Below are positions 24,145 through 32,385 of a stretch of 38,851 bases of DNA, piece after piece (within the stretch, counting starts at the first letter, position 1; every line of letters starts with the position of its first letter). The DNA lies in NCBI RefSeq assembly GCF_025354435.1, contig NZ_JANXMU010000047.1, positions 1 through 38,851 of the forward strand, in the 5' to 3' direction. The notes under the pieces are model-generated. The model had not been told where the DNA came from and did not search any database. It saw only the letters and a program-made list of their open reading frames with translations. Made by a program: the position numbers and the translations under genes. The stretch is from Rhodoferax sp. (GTDB lineage: Bacteria > Pseudomonadota > Gammaproteobacteria > Burkholderiales > Burkholderiaceae_C).

Positions 24145-25016
24145 CCCCCGATCTGATGGAAGAGGGCGCGCGCCGCCTGGAAGCCAAGGAGCCTGCCTAT
24201 GTGTCGGGCAACACCGAGTCCGGTGGCCGCGAAGCCGGTTTCTCGCGGGTGCACACGCCCGGCGAGGTGGATGTGTCCCATGGCCGCATCTTGTACCTGG
24301 AAGACGTGCATGTGAGCTTTGACGGCTTCAAGGCCATCAACGGCCTGTCGCTGGACATTGCGCCCGGCGAGCTGCGCTGCATCATCGGCCCCAATGGTGC
24401 GGGCAAGACCACGATGATGGACATCATCACCGGCAAGACCCGGCCCAATTCGGGTACGGTTTTTTTCGGTAGCACCATCGATTTGCTGCGCCACAACGAG
24501 CCGCAAATCGCCCAGTTGGGCATTGGCCGCAAGTTCCAAAAGCCCACGGTGTTCGAGCAGCTCAGCGTGTTCGAGAACCTGGAGCTGGCGCTGAAAATGA
24601 ACAAAAGCGTCAAGTCGTCCATGCTGTTCAAGCTGGATTCGGCGCAGAGCGACAAGCTGGCCGAGATGCTGGTCACCATCCATTTGGCCGACAGCGTGAC
24701 GCGCCAGGCCGGCAACCTCAGCCACGGGCAAAAGCAGTGGCTGGAGATCGGCATGCTGCTGATGCAAGACCCCAAGCTGCTGCTGCTGGACGAGCCCGTG
24801 GCCGGTATGACCGACGAGGAAACGGCCCGCACCGCCGAGCTGTTCTTGACGCTCAAGGGTAAGCATTCGCTGATGGTGGTGGAGCACGACATGAGCTTCA
24901 TCCGCACCATCAGCGAGATCGTCACCGTGCTGTGCGACGGCTCCGTGCTGGCGCAAGGCACGTTGGACCAGGTGCAGGCCGACGAACGGGTGATTGACGT
25001 CTATTTGGGCCGCTAA
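24141..25016 (+). CDS. urtD: Urea ABC transporter ATPase UrtD
   Basis: LivG-type ATPase, 291 aa. It has an unusually long N-terminal lead of about 50 residues before the ABC core (ILYLEDVHVSFDGFKAINGL). Walker A is GPNGAGKTT, the signature is LSHGQKQWLEIG, Walker B is LLLLDEPVAGM and the H-loop is VVEHDMSFI. It heterodimerises with UrtE. The start overlaps urtC, and the stop is 2 bases before urtE. Confidence 0.95.
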   Translation: MTPDLMEEGARRLEAKEPAYVSGNTESGGREAGFSRVHTPGEVDVSHGRILYLEDVHVSFDGFKAINGLSLDIAPGELRCIIGPNGAGKTTMMDIITGKTRPNSGTVFFGSTIDLLRHNEPQIAQLGIGRKFQKPTVFEQLSVFENLELALKMNKSVKSSMLFKLDSAQSDKLAEMLVTIHLADSVTRQAGNLSHGQKQWLEIGMLLMQDPKLLLLDEPVAGMTDEETARTAELFLTLKGKHSLMVVEHDMSFIRTISEIVTVLCDGSVLAQGTLDQVQADERVIDVYLGR

Positions 25017-25018
25017 CC

Positions 25019-25711
25019 ATGCTGAATGTAAAGAATGTTAACCAATACTATGGCGGCTCGCACATCCTGCGCGATGTCAGCCTGCAATGCAGCCTGGGCA
25101 AGGTCACCGTGCTGCTGGGCCGCAATGGCGTGGGCAAGACCACGCTGCTCAAGTCGCTGATGGGCCTGGTGCAGATCAAGACCGGCACCATTGCGCTCGA
25201 CGGCAAACCGATCCAGGGCTTCACGCCGTATGAACGCGCCCGGGCGGGCGTGGGCTTTGTGCCACAGGGTCGTGAGATTTTTGCCCGCCTGACAGTGGAA
25301 GAAAACCTGCGCATGGGCATGGCCTACAAGAGCGCCAGCACGCCGATTCCGGCCGAGCTGTTCACGCTGTTCCCGGTGCTCAAGCAAATGATCAACCGGC
25401 GTGGCGGCGACTTGTCGGGCGGACAGCAGCAGCAGTTGGCGATTGCCCGCGCGCTGGCGGCGGGGCCGAAACTGCTGATCCTGGACGAACCCACCGAAGG
25501 CATCCAGCCCAGCATCATCAAAGACATCGGCCGCGTCATCCGCATGCTGGCCGACCGCGGCGACATGGCGATTTTGCTGGTGGAGCAGTACTACGACTTT
25601 GCGCAAGAGTTGGCCGACGACTACCTGGTGATGGAACGCGGTGAGTTCATCGCCCGCGGCCTGGGCAAGGACATGGAAGCCAACGGCGTACGCAATCTGG
25701 TGGCGATCTAG
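25019..25711 (+). CDS. urtE: Urea ABC transporter ATPase UrtE
   Basis: LivF-type ATPase, 230 aa, normal length. Walker A is GRNGVGKTT, the signature is LSGGQQQQLAIARAL, Walker B is LLILDEPTEGI and the H-loop is LLVEQYYDF. QPSIIKDIGRVIR after Walker B is typical of UrtE. It completes the operon. An inverted repeat at 25713-25765 directly follows. No urease structural gene comes next, unlike many Burkholderiales where ureD/ureA follow urtE. Confidence 0.96.
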   Translation: MLNVKNVNQYYGGSHILRDVSLQCSLGKVTVLLGRNGVGKTTLLKSLMGLVQIKTGTIALDGKPIQGFTPYERARAGVGFVPQGREIFARLTVEENLRMGMAYKSASTPIPAELFTLFPVLKQMINRRGGDLSGGQQQQLAIARALAAGPKLLILDEPTEGIQPSIIKDIGRVIRMLADRGDMAILLVEQYYDFAQELADDYLVMERGEFIARGLGKDMEANGVRNLVAI

Positions 25712-25712
25712 G

Positions 25713-25765
25713 CGCACCGCTAGGCTGGCGCAGGCAGTTCTGTCGGTGGTTCTGGAAGCGGTGCG
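25713..25765 (+). terminator. Inverted repeat after urtE
   Basis: CGCACCGC (25713-25720) and GCGGTGCG (25758-25765) are perfect 8-base arms two bases after the urtE stop. The 37-base loop holds GGCTGGCGCAGGCAGTTCTG and TCGGTGGTTCTGG, which look like a decayed end of repeat family 2. No T run follows, so a Rho-dependent or structural end of the urt message is more likely than intrinsic termination. Confidence 0.5.
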
Positions 25766-25887
25766 TTCTGTCTGATGGTGGGCGCTGAGTCGTTTCGATG
25801 TAACAAAATCATACAAATCGAGGTAGAAGGCGATAAAGTCAGACGTATTGCTTTCCTCAACCTCTTTGTGGACAAAGTTCCAAGCCC

Positions 25888-27285
25888 ATGACCTCTTTTT
25901 TCCAACGTGTGCTGTCCAAACTGTTTGGTGGTATTCCGGCTCCTGCTCCCCAACCCAGCGTTCGCAGCACCCGTCCGCAGCCCGTCGCCAGCAAGCCCGC
26001 TGTCGCGGCTGCTCCGGCACCTGCCATCCCACCCTCGCGTCCCACACCCGTCGCCTTGGCGGCACGGCGGCCCCTGATGGGGGCGAATGGGCAGGTGGCG
26101 GGGTTTGAGTTTCGTATCGATGACGCGGCGCTGCGTGCGCTGGCCATGGGGGCTGACCCGGTGGCGCAGGCGGCGCACGTGGCGGCGGTGCTGGTCGCTG
26201 CGCGGCTGGTGGCCATGGATGGGCGCATCGGCTTTGCGCGCCTGCCGGCCGCCTGGCTGGCGCTGGCGGGGGTGCCTAAAAATGACGCGGGCACGGTGAT
26301 TGGGGTGGAGTTTGATGCGGCGGCGGCACCTTTGTCGTCCGAGGCAATGTTCGGCGTGGCGGCCAAAGTGGCCGAGTTTCGCGCGGTGGGGGCCAAACTG
26401 GCCTGGGGAGCCGGGCAGTCCATGGGCTCCAACCCTGACTTTTTGTTGGTCCGGCCTGGCACGCCCGAGGCGGTGACCGGGCTCATCGCCGCCGTCAAGG
26501 CACCGCCTGCGGGCTTGACGAATATTCCTTTTATTGCCACCGATATGGCCAGCGTGGAAGACCTGGAGCGCGCCTTGCAAGGCGGCGTGCGGCTGGCCAG
26601 CGGCAGCCTGACGGCTTCGGACATGGCCACCACCCTGGCCCAGGCCGGGCCGCTGGCACCCGAAGCGGGCCGCGTGGCGCTGCTGATCAGCAAGCTGGCT
26701 GCGGGAGCCGACACGGCGGTCATCGTGGGCGACATCAAGGGCGACATCGGCGTGTCGGTGCGGCTGCTGCAGCGCATGAACAGCGCCAGCTACGCGCACC
26801 TGGGTGGCATCTCCAGCATCGACCAGGCGGTGATGCTGCTGGGCCGTAACGACCTGCACCGCTGGTTGTCGCTGATGCTGATGCAGTTTGCGGGCAGCCG
26901 CCAGTTGTCGTCGGCCCTGCAAGAGGTGGCGCTGTGGCGCGCGCGGCTGGTCGAGCTGCTGGCCATGGAACGCGGCGAATCCGAGCCGGGCCGCTTCTTT
27001 ACCCTGGGTCTGGCTTCCATGCTGGGCCTGATTCTGAAAATGGCCCCTGCTGAAGTGGTGTCCACCCTGAGCCTGCCACCTGAGGGTGCGCAAGCCCTGC
27101 TGTCGCAGTCCGGCCCTTGGTTTGTTTACCTGCGCACTGCGCTGGACGTAGAAAACCAGACCGCCAGCGAAGCCAGCGCCGCCGCCGATGGCTTTACCAG
27201 CGCCGCTCGCGTGCTGGAGTTGTCGAGCCAGGCCTGGGCCTGGGCGGCAGAAAACACCGTGCGTGCATCCACACCGGCGGCTTAA
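25888..27285 (+). CDS. Degenerate EAL plus HDOD signalling protein
   Basis: A 465-aa YuxH-like protein. After a Pro/Ala-rich N-terminal stretch (about 18-55) the ARRPLMGANGQVAGFEFRID region starts an EAL-like barrel without the EAL motif or metal ligands, so no c-di-GMP hydrolysis is expected. From about residue 270 an HDOD domain follows (IKGDIGVSVRLLQRMNSASY, SIDQAVMLLGRNDLHRWLSL). HDOD proteins act in signal transduction and motility control but lack the HD metal site. It stands alone between urtE and the DMT exporter gene. The target is unknown. Confidence 0.8.
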   Translation: MTSFFQRVLSKLFGGIPAPAPQPSVRSTRPQPVASKPAVAAAPAPAIPPSRPTPVALAARRPLMGANGQVAGFEFRIDDAALRALAMGADPVAQAAHVAAVLVAARLVAMDGRIGFARLPAAWLALAGVPKNDAGTVIGVEFDAAAAPLSSEAMFGVAAKVAEFRAVGAKLAWGAGQSMGSNPDFLLVRPGTPEAVTGLIAAVKAPPAGLTNIPFIATDMASVEDLERALQGGVRLASGSLTASDMATTLAQAGPLAPEAGRVALLISKLAAGADTAVIVGDIKGDIGVSVRLLQRMNSASYAHLGGISSIDQAVMLLGRNDLHRWLSLMLMQFAGSRQLSSALQEVALWRARLVELLAMERGESEPGRFFTLGLASMLGLILKMAPAEVVSTLSLPPEGAQALLSQSGPWFVYLRTALDVENQTASEASAAADGFTSAARVLELSSQAWAWAAENTVRASTPAA

Positions 27286-27291
27286 TCCAAA

Positions 27292-27358
27292 TTACTATGT
27301 ATTTGATAGCTGCCACCGTAGGTGTAATAAGCGCTAGAGGCCATTTTTATATAAATTT
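27292..27358 (+). repeat. Repeat family 1, copy D
   Basis: ACTATGTATTTGATAGCTGC then CACCGTAGGTGTAATAAGCG and CTAGAGGCCATTTTTATATA. It fills the whole gap between the convergent HDOD and DMT genes and touches the DMT stop codon. Confidence 0.85.
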
Positions 27359-28247
27359 ACCGGGCTTGCAGACGGGGCCGTAATTGCGGCCACAGCAGGT
27401 TCAGCACCAGTCCCAGCATTACCAAGGCTGCCGCCACCAGCTTCCACGCGGGTAGCGGCTCGCCCAGCCACCAGGCCGATGCGCCCATGCCAAACACCGG
27501 CACCAGCAAAGCCGTGGGCGTGATGGTCGCCGCCGGGTGGCGGGCCAGCAGCCAGCCCCAGGCGGCGTAGCCAAACAGGCTGTTGCCCCAGGCCTGCCAG
27601 GCCAGCGCCAGCCAACTGGGCAGATCGGCGTGGGTGACGGCGGTGCGCCAGGCATCCGCGCCCTCAAACACCAGCGATAGCAGCAGCAAAGGCGGCACGG
27701 CAAATGCGCTGGACCAGACCACGTAGGCCAGCATGTTGACCTTGCCTGCTTGCTTGGATGCCGTGTTGCCGCCCGCCCACGACAGCGCTGCGCCCACCAC
27801 CATGGCCAGTCCCAGTGGTGTGGTGCTGCCGTCGGTGTGCAGCACGATCACCGCAATGCCCGCCACCGCCAGCAACAGCGCGCACCACTGGAAGGTTTGC
27901 ACCCGCTCGTGCGCGGTGCGCATGGCCAGGCCGATGGTGAAAAACACCTGCACCTGCACCACCAGTGAGGCCAACCCTGGCGAAATATGCCCTTGCATGG
28001 CTAGGTACAGCAGGCCAAACTGCCCTACGCCAATCAACAAACCATAGGCCGCCAAGTTGCCCCACGACGCTGCTGGGCGCGGCAGAAACAGCACCGCAGG
28101 TAGCAGCGCCAGCGCAAACCGCAAAGCTGCCAGAAACAGCGGTGGAAAGTGCACCAGCGCCACCTTGATCACCACAAAGTTGCTCCCCCACACGGCCACC
28201 ACGGCCAAGGCAAGTAAAAAGTGGCGCAGTGGGAGAGGTGTGGGCAT
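27357..28247 (-). CDS. DMT-superfamily EamA transporter
   Basis: Inner-membrane exporter of 296 aa with ten predicted membrane segments arranged as two EamA repeats. The first repeat has AVVAVWGSNFVVIKVALVHF and PPLFLAALRFALALLPAVLF, the second GAALSWAGGNTASKQAGKVN and ATITPTALLVPVFGMGASAW. The WGSNFVVIK and P-L-R-F positions are typical of RhtA/YdcZ/EamA amino-acid or metabolite exporters. Substrate unknown. Repeat copies D and E sit on either side of it. Confidence 0.9.
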   Translation of the reverse strand: MPTPLPLRHFLLALAVVAVWGSNFVVIKVALVHFPPLFLAALRFALALLPAVLFLPRPAASWGNLAAYGLLIGVGQFGLLYLAMQGHISPGLASLVVQVQVFFTIGLAMRTAHERVQTFQWCALLLAVAGIAVIVLHTDGSTTPLGLAMVVGAALSWAGGNTASKQAGKVNMLAYVVWSSAFAVPPLLLLSLVFEGADAWRTAVTHADLPSWLALAWQAWGNSLFGYAAWGWLLARHPAATITPTALLVPVFGMGASAWWLGEPLPAWKLVAAALVMLGLVLNLLWPQLRPRLQAR

Positions 28248-28256
28248 GGGGTGGTA

Positions 28257-28320
28257 ACTATGGTTTTGATAGCTGCTGGCGCAGGTGAATCAAGCGTGAG
28301 AGGCTTGTTTTTTATAAATT
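28257..28320 (+). repeat. Repeat family 1, copy E
   Basis: AACTATGGTTTTGATAGCTG then CTGGCGCAGGTGAATCAAGC and GTGAGAGGCTTGTTTTTTAT. It lies upstream of the DMT gene, in the gap to the next small gene. With copy D it brackets the exporter. Confidence 0.8.
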
Positions 28321-28417
28321 CTATCTGTGCAGCATGGAAGGAGGTTCCCGGCGTTCCAGGTCATTGCATACAGGCGTGTGCGCTCCTAGAATGAAGCAAC
28401 TACCCCAGGAGCCCGAC

Positions 28418-28627
28418 ATGGATGTTTCTTCAGTCTATCGGCAGACCGTACAGCCGACCCCAGCCCCGCAGCGCGTGGATGCCGCCCAGCAGGCACAAAA
28501 CCGCGCGGCCCGGCAAGACGATGCCGACCTGAAAAAGGCCACCGAGGTCACAGAAACCAAGCTGCCCAAACCCGTGGTCAACAGCCAGGGCCAAACCACC
28601 GGGCGTATCGTCAACACCACTGCCTGA
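28418..28627 (+). CDS. Small protein with VVNxQGQxTG C-terminal motif (1)
   Basis: A 69-aa hydrophilic protein, Gln/Ala/Asp-rich, no signal peptide or membrane segment. An AGGAG site 7 bases before ATG 28418 fixes the start. It ends KPVVNSQGQTTGRIVNTTA. The next gene ends with nearly the same string, so the two share a C-terminal element although the rest differs. I do not recognise the family. Confidence 0.7.
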   Translation: MDVSSVYRQTVQPTPAPQRVDAAQQAQNRAARQDDADLKKATEVTETKLPKPVVNSQGQTTGRIVNTTA

Positions 28628-28648
28628 GCCTGCACTGCAGGGCCCGCC

Positions 28649-29023
28649 ATGGTCAGCATCACCGCCAACAGCAGTGCCGCACCGTCTCTCTCGGCCACGG
28701 TGGATAAAACGCGGGTCATCCAGGCCCGGCGCGATGCCGAGCAAGCCCAAAGCACCGCCGACGACCTGCGCCGCCAGGCCGACAGTGCCGACCGCACCGC
28801 CCAGGTCAGCCAGGACAACGCCCGCAGCCTGGCCGAGCGCAGCAACCAACTGGTCGCTAATTACGTGCAAACCCAGCGCGGAGCTAGCAACGAACCCCGC
28901 ACGCTAGGTCCGAGCGTGGTGTCCCGGCTGTATGCCGACCCGCCGTCGGCATCGCTGCTGCTGCCGCCCGTAGTGAATGCGCAAGGGCAGGCTACAGGGC
29001 AGTTAGTCAACCTCAGCGCCTGA
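28649..29023 (+). CDS. Small coiled-coil protein with VVNxQGQxTG C-terminal motif (2)
   Basis: A 124-aa protein 21 bases after the previous one. Residues about 20-75 are a predicted coiled coil ([40 protein letters not shown]). The C-terminus is [19 protein letters not shown], paralogous to the neighbour's end. No export signal at the N-terminus. The pair may work together as partners or substrates of one machine recognising the tail; that is inference. Confidence 0.7.
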   Translation: MVSITANSSAAPSLSATVDKTRVIQARRDAEQAQSTADDLRRQADSADRTAQVSQDNARSLAERSNQLVANYVQTQRGASNEPRTLGPSVVSRLYADPPSASLLLPPVVNAQGQATGQLVNLSA

Positions 29024-29102
29024 TACCATCTCACCGGGCTTGTCCACATCGGCAGGCCACGTCGCTCGGACGGTTCCGGGCGCTTACGTGAGATTTATCA
29101 AC

Positions 29103-30314
29103 ATGGCTGCATCCTCCGCAGGCAAGCGCCGCTTCGCGCGCATTGACCGGCTTCCCCCCTACGTCTTTAACATCACGGCCGAACTCAAGCTGGCCGCGCG
29201 CCGCCGTGGCGAAGACATCATCGACATGAGCATGGGCAACCCCGACGGGGCCACCCCAGCGCACATCGTTGCCAAGCTCACCGAGGTCGCGCAACGGCCC
29301 GACACCCACGGTTATTCGGCCAGCAAGGGCATTCCGCGCCTGCGCCGGGCCATCAGCAAGTGGTACAAAGACCGGTATGCGGTAGACATCGACCCCGACA
29401 GCGAGGCCATCGTCACCATCGGCTCCAAGGAGGGCCTGGCCCACCTGATGCTGGCCACGCTGGACCGCGGCGATACCGTGCTGGTGCCCGACCCCAGCTA
29501 CCCCATCCACATCTATGGCGCGGTGATTGCCGGGGCAGACATCCGCAGCGTGCCCATGGCCGAGGGCGTGGACTTCTTTGGCGAGCTGGAAAAAGCCATC
29601 CGCGGCAGCTACCCCAAACCCAAGATGATGGTGCTGGGCTTCCCCAGTAACCCCACTGCGCAATGCGTGGAGCTGCCGTTCTTCGAGAAAGTGATTGCCC
29701 TGGCCAAAAAGCACGACATCTTTGTGGTGCACGACCTGGCCTATGCCGACATCACCTTCGACGGCTGGAAGGCCCCCAGCATCATGCAGGTGCCGGGTGC
29801 CAAGGACATTGCGGTGGAATTCTTCACCTTGAGCAAGAGCTACAACATGGCGGGCTGGCGCATCGGCTTCATGGTGGGCAACCCCGACCTGGTAGCGGCC
29901 CTGGCGCGCATCAAGAGCTACCACGATTACGGCACCTTCACCCCGCTGCAGGTGGCCGCCATTGCCGCGTTGGAGGGCGACCAGAGCTGCGTGGCCGAGA
30001 TCGCCGCCACCTACCAAAGCCGCCGCGACGTGCTCTACAAGGGCCTGATGGAGGCCGGTTGGCAGGTCGATTGCCCCAAGGCCAGCATGTACATCTGGGC
30101 GCGTATCCCAGAGCATTACGCGGCGCTGGGCTCGCTGGAGTTTGCGACGCAGCTGCTGGCCAAGGCCAAGGTGTCGGTGTCGCCCGGCATCGGCTTTGGC
30201 GACCATGGCGACGGCCACGTGCGCTTTGCCCTGATCGAAAACGAGGCCCGTATCCGCCAGGCGGTGCGCGGTATCAAGGCGATGTTCAAGGCCGACGGGG
30301 TCGCTGGGCACTGA
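29103..30314 (+). CDS. alaC: Glutamate-pyruvate aminotransferase AlaC
   Basis: PLP-dependent class I aminotransferase that makes alanine from pyruvate with glutamate as donor; 403 aa. It starts [20 protein letters not shown], the AlaC hallmark. Motifs are [11 protein letters not shown], the Asn/Pro turn [20 protein letters not shown], the Asp/Tyr pair [18 protein letters not shown], the PLP-lysine [13 protein letters not shown] and the C-terminal Arg in [18 protein letters not shown] 29103 begins the family N-terminus and is preferred over the frame start at 29040. Confidence 0.95.
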   Translation: MAASSAGKRRFARIDRLPPYVFNITAELKLAARRRGEDIIDMSMGNPDGATPAHIVAKLTEVAQRPDTHGYSASKGIPRLRRAISKWYKDRYAVDIDPDSEAIVTIGSKEGLAHLMLATLDRGDTVLVPDPSYPIHIYGAVIAGADIRSVPMAEGVDFFGELEKAIRGSYPKPKMMVLGFPSNPTAQCVELPFFEKVIALAKKHDIFVVHDLAYADITFDGWKAPSIMQVPGAKDIAVEFFTLSKSYNMAGWRIGFMVGNPDLVAALARIKSYHDYGTFTPLQVAAIAALEGDQSCVAEIAATYQSRRDVLYKGLMEAGWQVDCPKASMYIWARIPEHYAALGSLEFATQLLAKAKVSVSPGIGFGDHGDGHVRFALIENEARIRQAVRGIKAMFKADGVAGH

Positions 30315-30397
30315 GCGGGTTACAGGGTGTTGCATCTTGACCATAATCGGGTGCCACCCTATTCTCCAACCCAACAATCACATGGAACGCAGACCGC

Positions 30398-31477
30398 ATG
30401 AAAACTGATCCGAGGATGGAGGCGCGCAGTCGCCTGCAGGCGCTGCTGGCGCGAGAAACCGGCTCGCCGGTGTCGCCCGCAGTTGAGGCCGAGCTGGCGG
30501 CGATTGTGGATGCGGCGCTGGGTGGCCCGGACACCGCCAACCTGCCGGTGGTGAACCGCGAGGTGACCATTCTGGTGGCCGATCTGCGCGGCTTCATTGC
30601 GCTCACCGCCACCCAGCCTGCGGGCACCATCGTGACCATGCTCAACCTGTGCCTGGAGCGCATGAGCGAGGTCATCTACCGCTACCAGGGCGTGATCGAC
30701 AAGTTCACCGGCGACTCCATGACCGTGCTGTTTGGCGCTCCCGTGGAGCGGCCCGACGATGTGATGCGCGCCATGGCCTGCGCGGTGGAGATGCAACTGG
30801 CCATGCGCCTGCTGAACGACCAGTACCAGCGTGGCCGCATGCCCGAGCTGTTCATGGGCATTGGCCTGAACACTGGCACGGTGATAGCGGGCCGGTTTGG
30901 CTCGGAGGCGTTTTCGCAGTACACGGTGATCGGCAACCAGGTCAGCCTGGCCTCGCGCATCGAATCCTTCAGCCTGCGCGGCCAGGTGCTGATCAGCGAG
31001 AACACCTACCAGCGCTGCCACGGCACGGTGTCGGCCACCGAGCCGGTGGAGGTGTTTGTGGCGGGCAAGCTGGTGCCGGTGAAGGTGCGCGAGCTGATCG
31101 CCATCCCCAGCATGCACCTGAAGGTGCCGCGCCAGGAGTTTCGCCGCAGCCACCGGGCCGAGGTGCGCATCCCCTGCAGCCTGCAGATTCTGGAAGGCAC
31201 CACCGTGCTGCCCAACGCCATCAAGGCCCACATCCTGGACATCGGCTACCACGGCGTGCTGCTGGAACTGGACCTGCCGATCGAGGTGGGTTTCGACGTG
31301 AAGCTGAACTTCGACATGACCCTGGTCGAATACCCGGTGACCGACATCTACGCCCGCGTAATGAAGGCCAAGCACGAAGATGGCCATCTGCTGGCGGGCC
31401 TGGAGTTCACCGCGCTGGGCACCGAAACCAACACCAAGCTACAAATGTTTGTGCAAATGCTGGTGGGTGCGGGCTAG
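30398..31477 (+). CDS. Class III nucleotide cyclase with PilZ domain
   Basis: A 359-aa soluble protein joining a cyclase domain (about 50-220) to a PilZ-like domain (about 245-355). Metal Asp residues are D62 (VADLRGF) and D106 (KFTGDSMTVLFGAP). K102 and T176 (YTVIGN) are the purine-selecting pair for ATP. The transition-state Asn is replaced by Ser183 in NQVSLASR, while Arg187 remains. In the PilZ part RRSHR gives RxxxR, but the second motif reads DIGYHG, where canonical PilZ has D/N-x-S-x-x-G. Activity and c-di-GMP binding may thus both be reduced. The fusion suggests cross-talk between cAMP and c-di-GMP. Repeat copy F follows the stop. Confidence 0.85.
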   Translation: MKTDPRMEARSRLQALLARETGSPVSPAVEAELAAIVDAALGGPDTANLPVVNREVTILVADLRGFIALTATQPAGTIVTMLNLCLERMSEVIYRYQGVIDKFTGDSMTVLFGAPVERPDDVMRAMACAVEMQLAMRLLNDQYQRGRMPELFMGIGLNTGTVIAGRFGSEAFSQYTVIGNQVSLASRIESFSLRGQVLISENTYQRCHGTVSATEPVEVFVAGKLVPVKVRELIAIPSMHLKVPRQEFRRSHRAEVRIPCSLQILEGTTVLPNAIKAHILDIGYHGVLLELDLPIEVGFDVKLNFDMTLVEYPVTDIYARVMKAKHEDGHLLAGLEFTALGTETNTKLQMFVQMLVGAG

Positions 31478-31478
31478 A

Positions 31479-31535
31479 CTTTTGATAGCTACTAGCGTAG
31501 GCGGTATATGCGCTAGAGGCCTATTTCATACATAA
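31479..31535 (+). repeat. Repeat family 1, copy F
   Basis: ACTTTTGATAGCTACTAGCG then TAGGCGGTATATGCGCTAGA and GGCCTATTTCATACATA. It is the best-preserved copy together with C and separates the convergent cyclase and ureD genes. Confidence 0.85.
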
Positions 31536-31541
31536 TTTTGG

Positions 31542-32372
31542 CTACATTGCCCAGATGCGTGGGCGGGTGGCAGACAGGCCCCAGAAGTGCGCCCGCCATG
31601 CCGCCCATACCTGTTTGATAAGGTCCATCGCGGGCTCGACCAGGGGGGCCAGCACCCGCACCACCACCACCTGGCCGTCCGGGCTGGTGGCTCCGGCGGT
31701 GTGGTGCAGGCTGTGCCCGTCGATCACTTGCCGGGCCACATCCAGCGCAGCCGACTGTCGGTGCTTGTCCAGCTTGCTGCCCGCTAAAAAGAAGATTGAG
31801 GCCATGCACTTGTGGCCAGCCAGGCCCAGCGGGCTGTCCATCAGCCGGGTGTCCAAGGCATCGATACGGCCCCGCTCCAGCCACACGCCGGGCAGCTCCA
31901 GGTGCTGCACATACTGGCCCTGGGCAAATGGCTGGTTGGCTTGCGGCAGGCCGAATGCGGTCACGTCCCAACCCATCAACTCCGCCCCCGGCTCCAGCGC
32001 AAAGCGCACGCGGTTTTCGGCATGGCACTGGTGGTAGCAAATTGCCTCGGTGGGTAGCCATTCCAGCCGCCCACCTGCGGCGACCCGGATTTGGGTGTTT
32101 TGCAGCGCCAGTTCGCCTGCCGAGCGGTAAAACCGCGTTGCGCCGGGCGTGGTGATCAGGCCGTGGGCACCGGGCTCCACCTGTACGGTGATGTCCAACG
32201 TGTCGCCGCCGACCAGTCCGCCAGGCGGGTGCACCAGCACGTTGTGGCAAATGGTATCGCCTTCGGGGTACAGGCTTTGCAGAATACGGAGCGGGCCTTT
32301 GTGCTGGTGGCGGGCCACGCTGCGGGCGGCTTCAAGGCGGTAGTTCAGGTCAAGTTGGGCGTGCCAGGACAT
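31542..32372 (-). CDS. ureD: Urease accessory protein UreD
   Basis: Chaperone that binds apo-urease and helps UreFG insert nickel; 276 aa. It starts MSWHAQLDLNYRLEAARSV. Conserved blocks are GPLRILQSLYPEGDTICHNV, VHPPGGLVGGDTLDITVQ, TTPGATRFYRS and LPTEAICYHQCHAENRVRF. ATG 32372 is the family start and lies 13 bases after the stop of the REC-TPR gene, so it is read from that unit. No other urease gene is present in the window. UrtABCDE, its usual partner cluster, lies 6 kb away on the other strand. Confidence 0.93.
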   Translation of the reverse strand: MSWHAQLDLNYRLEAARSVARHQHKGPLRILQSLYPEGDTICHNVLVHPPGGLVGGDTLDITVQVEPGAHGLITTPGATRFYRSAGELALQNTQIRVAAGGRLEWLPTEAICYHQCHAENRVRFALEPGAELMGWDVTAFGLPQANQPFAQGQYVQHLELPGVWLERGRIDALDTRLMDSPLGLAGHKCMASIFFLAGSKLDKHRQSAALDVARQVIDGHSLHHTAGATSPDGQVVVVRVLAPLVEPAMDLIKQVWAAWRAHFWGLSATRPRIWAM

Positions 32373-32385
32373 CGTCAAAAGAAGT

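Noticed and set aside
24033-24961. Minus-strand frames opposite urtD
   Set aside because: Shadows of the ATPase gene; Walker and signature motifs are on the plus strand.
25796-25830. Promoter with ATACAAATC before the HDOD gene
   Set aside because: AT-rich, but no -35/-10 pair with correct spacing could be defended.
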